64,000 bases of DNA from Sabellastarte sp. h YS-2021. Its lineage: Eukaryota > Annelida > Polychaeta > Sabellida > Sabellidae. Under the pieces are notes generated by a model that saw nothing but the letters and a program-made list of their open reading frames with translations, ran no database searches and was not told where the DNA came from. The translations under genes and the position numbers were made by a program. Of this stretch, positions 21,001-33,000 are shown in pieces; the first letter of the stretch is position 1; the number at the start of each line of letters is the position of its first letter. The DNA is taken from the NCBI GenBank assembly GCA_964017235.1, contig OZ024929.1, positions 159,635,609 through 159,699,608 on the forward strand. Reading direction: 5' to 3'.

Positions 21001-24000
21001 ATTTGATAAGAATGCATATTGTAAGCCATAAAGGCCACAACTATTTCATCAAGAAACCTCACAGCCATAAATCCTGCTTTTAAACTGGTCCAGAGTACAG
21101 CTGAAGGGATACCCTTTGAAGAAGATATTTGTAATTTGTACTTCATGATATTGTACGTTCTGGTTTTGACTATACATATCTGAAATTAACATGTTTTTGA
21201 TATTATACGTTATAGGTTTCATATGTAACATGTTTACAAGTTGAAATAACTTTTTTTTCTCAGGAGGCATTTTTTCCTAGTCACAAAATATCCAGGAGGC
21301 ATTCTTTCTAGGAGGCATTTTTTCCAGGAGGCATTTTTTTCTGTGAGGCATTTTGTCCAGGAGGCATTTTTTTTCCCGGATTCTGTATGTCCTACATTCT
21401 TTGGTAATGTTCTCGGAGAAGAGGTCTCAAGTGAAAGGGTACACTGACCACAGACATTTCTGTTCAAAATGTCATTAGTATCAGACTTAAGTATAAAACA
21501 CTAATTGAATGCAGTGGACTAAGATGCTTAAGAACTATTGTTTAAAATTACTGATTGTGCTTCAACTAAAAACTTAACAAAACCACTAATAAAATCCAGT
21601 GAACCAAACTGCGTTAGACTTTTTGTTCAAAAGTTACTGATTTTGCTTCAGAGTTATTGCTTACAAGAAAAATCAAGTTACAAACAAGTCAAGCTATAGC
21701 GCTAGAAAAATGTTACTGGATTTATTGGGAAAGAAAAGTATGAGTTTATATATTGCAATATTTAGGAATGATTTAGCAATTGAAATTAAAAATCTAGGCT
21801 TAGGAATAAGAGTAGGAGATCATGATCCATTCCACACTTCAATAATGCACAAAATTAAGACCAAACAAGTTACTGGACTTGTTGTAGCTGTGGAAAAAGT
21901 AGCCTAATAACATATTTTAACAAAATGCTGTGAACGCAATACTTTTCAAGTTATAAGTGATTTAGTGCATCACTTCAGGAATTTGAATGCAGTAAAGTTT
22001 CAAAAATTCATTTCCCACTTGAGCTAAAATTAATTAAATGTAGAAGTCTAAGTGAAATGGAAGAAAGTAAAAGAAAACAATAATTTATAAGCACACATAT
22101 ATATATATCTCTATCTATCATCTCCCTCCATCAACCCCCCCCCCCCCACTTCCCCCACTGAGGCCATTCTTTTTTCCACTTGCTTTTTATGTGCACTAAA
22201 GGGGAGTTGGGGGGTTCTTTCTGCATAGAAAGACTTTCCATGAATGTGCCTTTTGATAGATATCACACAAAAGCAAATACAGAGTTGGGGAGGAAGAAGA
22301 AAAGGACAAATCATTCATTTCCACTCAGCTGGAGATACATAAAATGCTGTACAAGAAAAACTGTTTATGAGAAAGTGTTTTTTTTTCAAGCATCTTATAT
22401 TGTGAAAGAAGTCAGGTGTATACATTTGACCAATTTATATAGTCTATGTGAACAAGTAGCTAGATCATCAACTCCTTCTACAAAACAAAAGTTGAATCAA
22501 TTGAAGCTTTTTTTCCAAAAAGAAAAAGTTATATCCCCACAATTCCAAAAGAATGGAATCAGAAGAATGTGGTTTTTAATCTGCCTAAAATTGGGAATTT
22601 ATATTATGTGAACACTGATTAGTTGCAATATGTTAATAACCACATCAGTGCATCATAAATAGCTCATTTTTTTCTTTGAAGATGTCATAACTTCATAAAC
22701 ACTAAGAGATTAGGTTTGTCAGACAGCATAAATATTTTTAAGTATACATATGCCAGGTGTGGTTTTAAAAAGTGTTAAAATAAATGAGGAGGGAGCAAGA
22801 AGTATATATTTATCATGTTAAGATGGCCAAAGCCTCTTAAGTACAGGAATTTTAAGTGAAATGTTATACAAAATCTTACTTTAGTATAATCAATGTCAAG
22901 TTAAACCGATGTTACTGAACAGTAAATCAGTTAGGGGCTGAAAATCCTCATTTTCACGTCAAGATGGCCATGACTGTACTTGTATTGGAACTCCAAGGTG
23001 GAAAGAAAATAAGAATGTCCCTAATGTCATCTTTAAAAGTGTACAAAATTTAACTGAGCTCTGCTGAACAATATGATAGCTGGAGATTAAAAACTCCATA
23101 AATTCACTGCAAGGTGACCATAACTTCATCCATATTGCGACTTTAAGGTGACCATAAAATGAGAATGTCCCTTTTGTCATCCTTTATAAGTGTACAAAGT
23201 TTAGCTGAGGTCAGTTGAACAATAAGATAGCTGGAGGCCGAAAACTTCCTTTTTTTCACTGAAAAGTGACCATAACTTCATTCATATTGGGACTTTAAGG
23301 TGACCATAAAAGCAGAATGTCCTTTCTGCCAACCTTTATAAATGTCGCAAGTTTTATTTGAAAAATGTACACATTAACTAAGCTTAGGGCGGAAAAACTC
23401 TACATTTTAAGTTTAAGATGGCCCTAACATTATTAATATTTCAATCATAAGGTAGTAAGAGTGTTCTTTTGATGTACCTCAATATCAATATATGTTAGAT
23501 TTTAAAAAAGATGGAAAAATAACAGGCCAGACAATTTTATTCCAATTTGATGACTTTAGGGGGGCCATAGCCCTAATAATATTAACAGTTTAAGGTCACC
23601 ATAAAGTCAGGATAATCCTTTGGTGAATCTTAATATATATGCCAAGTTTGGTTGAAAAGTGTGGAAAACTAAGTGAACTGGAGGGTTAAAACCCACGTTT
23701 TGGTCATTAAGGTGACCTTAAGTTTGCAGATACAGAGCTAAAACTTCAGCATGTGAAAGATTATCAAAAAGTAGCTGAATAAGTTATTCCAACAAAATGC
23801 CGAAATCCTAACCGTTTTGGAGATACAGACCAAGTACCCATTTTTAAAAAATTTACAAAAATAAAGCGCCTCCCATTCACGTATCTATGGTGCGATTGAT
23901 GAGAAAATCCTTTCCGACCTTGGAAATTTGGTCTAGAATGTACCAGATAAATTTTATAGCACAGGTGTGTGTGGTTTTTTCCGAAACGCGATGACGGGGT

Positions 24001-27000
24001 GTTTTGGAGTTATGCTTAAGGTTACCTTAAGTAAAGCTTAAGGTCTGCGCAAAGTATCCCAAAAATTTTTCCCGCCCCTATAGTTTTAAAGAAAGATAAG
24101 AAGGAAAGAAAAATTTGAAAGGCTGAGAAGTTATTCAAGGGAGACCATAATCCGGCAGCGGCGGCTGTGATCAGTCGAACTTCGGTGAAAACAAATAAGC
24201 GTCCCTGACGGGCCGCTTAATTAGTTGAAACAATAATGTATCAGCCTTATTTGTAAAACTACACTTAGTATATCAGGGGTCTAATGTATCTTGTATCCAT
24301 CATAAAGACAAAGCACTGTAGGAATGACACAAAGTAGAAGAACCAATTTCCCGCACGGCATTTATGATAAAGTCTTACAGCCAAAATGGCATGAGTGGAT
24401 TTCACATCGTAAAAAAACTTGTTGGACAACTTTTTACTGTCCCCATTTGACTTTGAAGGAGGGGGTCCAAGGTTAGCTCTGACAGTATAAAGATATTTAC
24501 AGCCCACAATTTCCTACAGCTTGGTATATCCAAAACTTCTAGGATCAATAATAAGGGAGATAAAGGCTCTTTAATGTTTAGCTGACCCTGTTTGACCTTG
24601 AAGGATGGGCCCAAAGTCAAATATAACATCCAGACTACCAACCACTGTCTTCATGGCACTGATTGAATTCATATCCTAACCTCTAATACCAACTAGATTG
24701 GGCCAACTCGGCGCCAACATATCCCCAGACAGGTCATCACTCATGCCACAGGTTTTGATCGGGAATTTTTTATGTAAGCCATTTGTTGTATGCCATAAAT
24801 CTTGGGAAAAGTTATATGAACTTCAGCACATCAATCTACTAAGTTTATATCTTCCCAAGGAAGATGGTGTATCCCCAGACGCCGAATACATAACTCAACA
24901 GAGCATATTTTCAATCTTCCTGCAATGATAACTCTGAACCTATTTTCAAAGTATTTAAATGATTCATGATTGAATGTCCATTCCAAATTAATAATCCCAA
25001 AAGAGCATATCTGTTTCTATATTTGTTGACAAATAAAATATTATTTCTAACTCAACTCATCATACTTTTCAATCTTCCTGCAAAGGGTGACTCTGAACCT
25101 ATTTTCAAAGTATTTAAATGATTCATAATCCCAAAAGCGCATATCTGTTTCTATATTTGTTCACAAATAAAATATTATTTAAAAATTATATATTATTTAT
25201 ATTATTATTTTATTATATTATTTTTAGAATTTGCATTGTTTTTCAGTTATTCATTTCCTCAATTCCTATATATGTGGTCCATATATATGCAACCTAAATA
25301 TGTGACACAATCTCAGTTCTGACTCCCCTTTGTCTTATTAGATAATGAAGCAAACCCCATCTCCCAACCCCACCCCACCCCTCTCCCCTTCTCCACACCT
25401 CTCTCACTGTTACAGAAGATCTGCAACCCCACTGAAAAGTCTGGTTCTTTGTTTCTCATTTGATCTCATTCAATACCTTTGTTTATTTAGTGTCACTCAA
25501 TAGCTAGAGGTCCCAGAGGTGGATGGGGGGTGGGACTACAAAGAGATAGAGTGCTACAGCACAAATGGTAAACAAACAAAAGGGGTAATCAAATACAAAA
25601 AGCTCAGTTAATCTTATCACTAAAATAAAATCAAATATATAAATAAGGAATGTCCAACAGGAAAATTATATACCTCCAGAATTAAATATAAATTATCAAA
25701 CCACAAGAACAGATTTATAATAATAATTCAGAATTGAGAATTTTAAGAATGTGATTATCAACTGAAATGAGTTAGTAACTGTAGGAACTGTGTCAAAATT
25801 AACTGAGGCAAACTGAATAAAACTGGGCTAGTTGAGGGTTAAAAATCCCCTATTTTTACTACATAAGGCTATAATTTCATTAATATTGGACTTAATATTG
25901 GACTTATAGCTCACCAGTGTCCATTTTGCCTACTTGAATATGTTTAACCAGTTTCATTTTAAAAAGTTAAAAACTCAGCAAGCAGAGAGATAACACACAA
26001 AAATAAGTACTTAAAAGCCTAAGATAGCCATAACATTATTAATAAAAATTTAAATAGACAGGCACTTCCTTTGAAAAATTCAAAGATTTCAGCTCTATGA
26101 CCCACATAGTTCGACAGTTAGAGGGCTTTAAAGTGGTATAATATCAGTGTTCGAAACTGCGCGGGCCCGGTGGCCAGGAACTACCAAGTTCTACTCCGGG
26201 CCATCTCTTTTTGCAAATGCGTAGCCCGGCTGGCCATTTAATGCTTTGGTTCCCGATTCAATGCGAAGAAAAATATGGTACGACAACCAGTCAAAATACT
26301 CAAAACGTTTTAAAATCGAGAGAACTTCGCAGAATTTCTGCTTCCCGATGATAACGTTTTGAATGCAAATTCGCTCTGGTTCCTGATTAAACGCGAAGAA
26401 AAATATTGTACGACAACCAGTCAAAATACTCGAAACGTTTTTAATCGAGAGAACTTCACTGAATATCTGCTTTCTGATGGTAACGTTTTGAATGCAAACA
26501 CACTGGTACGTGGGATGTCTTCGTTTTTAAAGATTTGGAGATCAGATTTTTATCAATATGTAACCTTTGAAAGCAAAGTCAAGACCTGTGTGATTTTGTT
26601 TGAAAGATTTCTTCATTTTTTGTAGGAGTTGGGCAATATAATAATGTTTAATTTTTGATCAGTAGTGGTACTGACTTTATGTACGGAGTACATGTACTCT
26701 ACAGTAATGTTGAAAAAAAAATGTGTTGCAGACATTGTCTTTCTGTCTATGGCCCACTTGCTTTAAAAATAAGGCACAAAGCTAGCTCAAAATTTTCAGG
26801 GCATAAATTTGATAAATACATGCATGGTCCTTTAGTCCAGGGCAGTGATAATTTTGCTTTGACCTTTTTTTTTAAATTTTTGCAAAACTATTTTCCTATT
26901 TTTATTTTATTTCCTATCTGAATTTCTAAACAACTTGATGATTGGTTAATTAAGGTAATTATTACAGAAAATAAAGAGGTTTAAATTTAATTTTATTGGG

Positions 27001-30000
27001 CTATTTAAATTTCATACGGGCCATCAAAAGTGAAAAGTTAATGGCCCTGCTGGCCATCTGGTTTCGTAAGGTAGTTCATACACTGGTCACAGGGCTTAAA
27101 GGTGGCAAAAAGTCCAAATATTGGGTCTCTGTGGGCCTTTTAGAGATCTCGATGTGGCCTTCAAATTAAAGCTTCAGATTTATAATCTGTCACATACTAA
27201 GATTATACATAGAATATATATCTAATAAAGTTTGAAACTTCTCAGGCTTACCATTTCCAAGTTACAGAGCAAAATATGTGAAAAATGTCTTAAAAGGGTC
27301 ACTCGGGTGGGTGTTTATGGTCCTCATACACAGTTTAAATGTCTACTTGAAGCCATGATTTTGGGCACATGTAAAAAGAACATAATAATGTATTCCCAGA
27401 TGAGATTTCAGCCCTATCAGTCACATAGTTTAACAGTCACAGGGCTTAAAGGTGGCAAAAAGTCCAAATACTGGGTCTTTGGGAGCCCGTCAGAGACCTC
27501 AATGTGGCCTTCAAATTAAAGCTTCAGACTTAAAATCTGTCACATAATAAGATTACACATAGAATATGTATCTAATACAGTTTGAAACTTTTCAGACTTA
27601 CCATTTCCAAGTTACAGGGCAAAATATGTGAAAAATGTCTAAAAAGGGTCACTCGGGTGGGGATTTATGGTCCTCATACATGGGTTAAATGTCTATTAAA
27701 GGCCTAAATTTTGGAGTACATACAAGAAAAACATATTGATATATTCTCAGATGATATTTCACTTAGATGAGAGACATTGTTTGAAAGCTACAGTGCTTGA
27801 AGGTGGCAAAAAGTCCATAAATTGGGTCTCTGTGGGCAATTTTGAGACCTCAAGTCGGCCTAACAGGTAAACCTACAGCCTTTAAACTTTTCACATACAA
27901 GGATTACATATAAGAGTTACACCTAGAGCAGTTTGAGACTCATCAGAATTACCACTTCCAAATTATAGGGCAAAATATGTTAAAAATCTAGGAAAAAAGT
28001 CCTAAGTGGGGTCTTTATGGGCCCCAAACACAATTTTCTCCTCAACTTAAAGTCTTGATTTTCGGCACATGTACTAAGAATATATTAATGTGTTCTCAGG
28101 TAAAATTTAAGCCAGATACGCCTCATAGTTTGTGACCTAGAGGGCTCTAAGTGGTCAAAAGTGCAATTTCTGACCTTAAGGTGGCCATAAGTTCTTTATT
28201 ATTGGGAGTTTAAGGTCACCTTAAAATAGGGATCTTCCTTTGGGCATCCTTAACATGTGTACCAAGTTTGAAAAAGAAATATTAATCCGTTTTTGAGTTA
28301 TCGCGTCCACAAGGAAATTTCTACGGCGGCGGCGGCGCGACGGACCTGAATCCAATATATCCCCGACTTTCATCTGGGGATATAATAATAAGGCAGATAT
28401 AGGCACTAGTTGAGTGGCCAAAACTGACCTGAACTATTTTGGCACTCTCGTGGTGACCATGAATGAAGATACTTGAGGTAAGATGTTAGCATGCTGATAG
28501 AGGAGTCAGAAGACGTATACACCTATTCAGCATGTCACCCATAAAGAGGTTCAATCTTCTACAGCTGAGAACCCACCACTGCTTTTTAATACTAGAAGCT
28601 TTATTATTTCCAGCTGTGGCCCTGGTGACTATCTATGGCAGTGAGAAATGAGGCCAATGAATGGTATGTAAGTAAAGTCACGATACAAATGAGTTAAGGT
28701 AATATGGTAAAAATAGGGTAAAAGCAGCAAAAATAGCCCAATTTAATGTTAAATGCAAGAGAAATTCAGAAAAATAATAGCAGTTAGTTGCAGTGCAATA
28801 AAATCCAAGGGTTGGTTAAAATTCCAGATGAGTCCTTCTCACCAAGTCTAAAGCAGTAAAGATGACTCGTAGCACACGGAGTTAATGCCACATTTGAATA
28901 ATAAAATCTAATTAACTTAAGATATGAACCGAACTGAATGAGCATTGAAGTTCCGGATGGCTATCACTCCTGGTGAAACTTAACAGTAGATACAAGCAGT
29001 TTTTTTTTTTCTAGGTACAAAGTACTGGTTGTCGTTTAAGCAGAAGCTGAGAACATACAACAGATGAGGGCACATACAAGGTGCACAGCTTCTGACCATC
29101 TGCAGCAAGTATCAGGCCATTTATACCATTGCATCTACTAGATGTGATGCAAGAATGTGTAAGTGTTATTATTTTAGAATTTTCAAACTAATAAATTCCT
29201 TACTTATTGGTCATATTTGGTTACCAAAAAGGCTTGGTGTGCAAAAGTTAGTATTTAAAATTTTCAGTATACATTTCAATAGAAAATGGTTTCATTTAAA
29301 ATACTGAAATAAGGATCCTTTGAGCATATTAAACTGCAGTTAAATCTTAATAGAAAATGCTGGCACATATTTTGGTACAATATGTCCAGAGGAAGATTGG
29401 TTCTTAAAACCAAATTTCTACTTCAACATAGATGACAATGAGGTTAGAAATATGTTATAAGTAAGGCTGTGATGGATTGTTTGGTAACCGAAAAGGGCCC
29501 AAATTCCTTGAGAAACCGAGTATAAAGCGGTTTAGTGAATATAAAAAAAAATAAACTAAAATAATAATAATAATCATATATTCAAATTTAATTTAATTCA
29601 ATGAACGATTTGGATAACCCGTATTATTCAGTCCAATTCTCGACATGGTTATCAGTTTTTCACATAAGTTTCCTCATTTTTACAGATATTAAAACATTTT
29701 AGTTTCGCACAATATTTGTTTACATCATCCACCATGTTTGCTACACTGCCACTTCTAGTTGGCTGCAACAAAAATGTGGTTTTCCAAATTTGAATCAGTT
29801 CTTTCCAAAAGGATACTTGAAGTCATTTTTGCAATGAAGTCAAAGCCTTAAGAGGTAGTCTATGTTTTACAAACCTCAGTGTCTGGATTTGGAGCCTCCG
29901 CATCAAAGCTACGAGATGTTCCACGTGTCACCGTCTCTTCATACGAACTAAGGTATTTATAGCAAGACCACACCATTCCAATCAAGTAGGACTACAATAC

Positions 30001-33000
30001 AAAGGTCCAATAATTTACAAAACCTGTCATAAACTAAGGCCACTTGAGCAGTGTAAAGTCAAAACTTCAAAAGACCTGGGGTCGTATTCACGAAAGGTCT
30101 TAGCCAAGTCTTAGGCTTAACTTTCGTATAAAAATATAGCCAAGTTAAGCCTAAGACTTGGCTAAGACCTTTCGTGAATACGGCCCCAGAAAAATACTTT
30201 CTACTAAACTAGTAACCCCTGAATAGGGGCGTCACGACTAACCGAATAATCGACAACGGTTAGAATAGTGCTATTTACCGGTTCATATTTTAAAGTCGGA
30301 ATAATCGCTCAATGTAGTGTAAAAGATGGCAGAAGGTCTGACTCTATGAAATATGTCCATATTGTCACATAAAATAAGCTAAAATCCCAAAACAGCCACG
30401 TTTTCTGCATTGTTTATGCATTCACGTAAAACCGGAAGTACCATTAAATCTTATATCGCTCACTTCCTGTCTGAAATAAACGAAGTAGAAGTCGCAGGAA
30501 AATGGCAAATTTATTCATTTTTACAGGTTATATACATATATTTTCATTTTATTTCACATATTTATCATTTCCAGTGCTTTTTACAATATGAAACTTAAGA
30601 TGTTTGGATGCTATTTTAATTCGACGGTTATTCGTTGTCGACACGAATAGTACTTACCGATTAGTCGACATCAAATATTTGGAGTCGTGACGTCCCTACC
30701 CCTGAATATAACAAATTTCAATGGGCAAAGGATAGAATATCTGTTTCTACTTTGAAATGTACACAAAGACTATCATGAAATAATACAACTGTTTAATCAG
30801 TCATAAACAAGTCTCAGGAAGACGGACAAAACAATGAGCAATGTTACTAAAGTATGTCATTACACGGTAGATTTTTAAAAAATAATATTGATTAAAATAC
30901 ACAAATTAAAATCACACTCTGCTGTCAAACATATACTCATCCAATAAACACATGATGTTGACAAGCATTAAAAATATTGCAAAAACAGCTGCAATACTAA
31001 TTTTTTTTTTTTTTTTTTTCGAATAGGAAGAAGACTGGGACAACCAAATGTTAGACAAGACATAATGTCAATGGCAAAGGCAAAATTCTATCCCAGTTTC
31101 CAATGTCTTACCTTTATGAAAAGAATGAAAACCACAGTCAAGATTGTCATCAACATTAACCAGTCATTATCCATCTTCAACAGATCTTCCTTGAAAGGGA
31201 AGTCCTCCTACACATAAAATATACCCTATATGAGATAAAGCTTATACAACAGTGAAAAGATCGCTAGAGATATTAAAACTTATCATGATACGGTGGTATC
31301 ACCCTTAGCATAATGAATAGGATTACTTGAGGGTGTCTTAGTAATTTTCACAATATGTAAATTTTAGGTAGAGCTTTAAATACATGTTACTGCACTTTGA
31401 AAACGTCTTTTTCAGTGAACACCATATAATATGAACCTTAAACCAGAGCCACAATTTCGAGTGAAAGACCTCAAAAAAAAAATAAATAAATAAATACACA
31501 GATGACCAAGTCATTTTAAATACCCCATATTGCTTTTTAGCACTTACTGTAATTCTTTTTATTCATGGCGGACAAATATTACCATAGCCGCGCTCTGTAA
31601 CGCTAATGCTTTTGAAAGCGCCCATCCACAATCTTACGTTATTGCTCATACATTACCAATACGTCGTTTTGAGGTAAACTTTTTCCATATAAACCCAATA
31701 ATCGGTCAAATTTGGTTAATTTATATCCATTTTCAACAAAAGTTTCCTTATTTTAGTAATTATGTCACCTTTTATTGTGCCGAGATTTGTTTACCAACCG
31801 CATATTTTACTTCCAGCCGGTATATACTGAAACGCAGTTTCCCCAAATTTGGATTATTTTTTTCGAAACACCTGGCTGGTTTTCATTGTCATAAACGCCC
31901 ATCCCCAACTTTTGCAAATATTTGGTCACATTATCCATGGGCGTTACAGAGTGTAGGACTGGTATTTAACAAGAGTTCTAATAGTGACTGTGTTGTACTT
32001 TAATTTGTAAACACTTGCCTGAGCAGCAATCCAACGCTTGATGTCTGGTATGTAAGAGAAGTAGCCCACCATTGACAGACATGTGATGCAAAAGTCAAAC
32101 ACTTGCAGCACGAAAAATGGCAACAGGTAGCTGGCACGTCCCTGTCAAAGATGTTCACAAAACTATTGTTACAGCTAAACATTCTGTACAAGTTAAAAGG
32201 CAGCAACCACTTCCGCGTCAAACATGCACAGAAAATTAAATGTCAACGTACAGCCTTGATTTTATGGTACATTTAAACAAAACACTAATATATTCTCAGG
32301 TTAAGATATTAGCTTGATGAGCAACATAATGTAAATTCTACAAGGCTCAAAGTGGCAAAATGTCTAGAAAATTGGTCCCTCTGGCCATTTTTGAGATGTT
32401 GAGGTGACCTTGAAATTAAAATTACAGTGCACTAAAGTATAGAAAAAAAAACACTGGGTGGAGTCTTTATGACCCTTGTACACAGGTTAAATGTCAACTT
32501 AATACCTTGACTGTTTGGTGCATGTAAACAGAACATATTCCCAGATATTTGCTTGATGAGATACATAATCTGAAAGGTACAGGCTTACAGTGGTAAAAAG
32601 TTGGTCTCTCTCGCCATTTTTGACCTTAAAAATTATAACTACAGACTTTAAACTCTCCATGAACAAAGGTCATTAGATGCTTAATCTAATACAGTTTTAA
32701 GTGGGCCAGACTTTCCAATTCCAAGATACAAGGCAAACTATGTAAAAAGACTGGAAAAAAAGATCCCCTGGTGGGGTCATTAGCCTCACACCCAGGTTAA
32801 ATTTCCACTTAATGCCTTGCAGCTTGATATTTGGCACTAATAGACAAAATTAGGGATGTGTCGGTAGGTCCGGTATCTTGGTAGTGAGAGCATTTTACTG
32901 AAATACCGTAATGATATTTAACAACCGCCACTTCGCTTGTCAGCACATATAATGGAAAGAAGAGTTAAAATATTAGAAACATACCCAAAATCTGAAGAAA

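Larger units (their letters stand above)
18371..21420. mobile_element. 3-kb foldback element with 'aggaggcatttttt' inverted ends
   Basis: Outer arms are inverted copies. At the left (about 18385-18530) 'aaaaaatgcctcctgg' is repeated five or six times at about 17-bp spacing, then 'atattttgtgaccaggaaaa'. At the right (about 21255-21395) the reverse complement occurs with the same order, including the interruption 'tcctagtcacaaaatatcc'. Outside these, 'aaagaatgta' (left) and 'tacattcttt' (right) extend the symmetry. Between the arms sits the separate element at 18587-20744. It lies in intron 6 of the LAPTM4-like gene. No transposase is seen, so it is non-autonomous. Confidence 0.7.
26040..28384 (+). 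repeat. 350-bp repeat array (array 2) ending in a hairpin
   Basis: Units of 350-351 bp (the block gcaaaatatgtg or a variant at 27269, 27619 and 27970). The left piece at 26040-26148 is split from the rest by the MITE-like insert at 26149-27085. The array ends in 'ctacggcggcggcggcgcga', 'cggacctgaatcc' and the hairpin 28356-28384. Confidence 0.85.

Noticed and set aside
22959-23815. Conserved non-coding element
   Set aside because: The recurring phrases show it is a decayed tandem repeat.
31530-32003. 157-codon plus-strand frame next to LAPTM4 exon 4
   Set aside because: No recognisable domain. It lies in intron 4 antisense to the gene and includes a MITE-like stretch. Starts and composition look like chance in AT-rich DNA.
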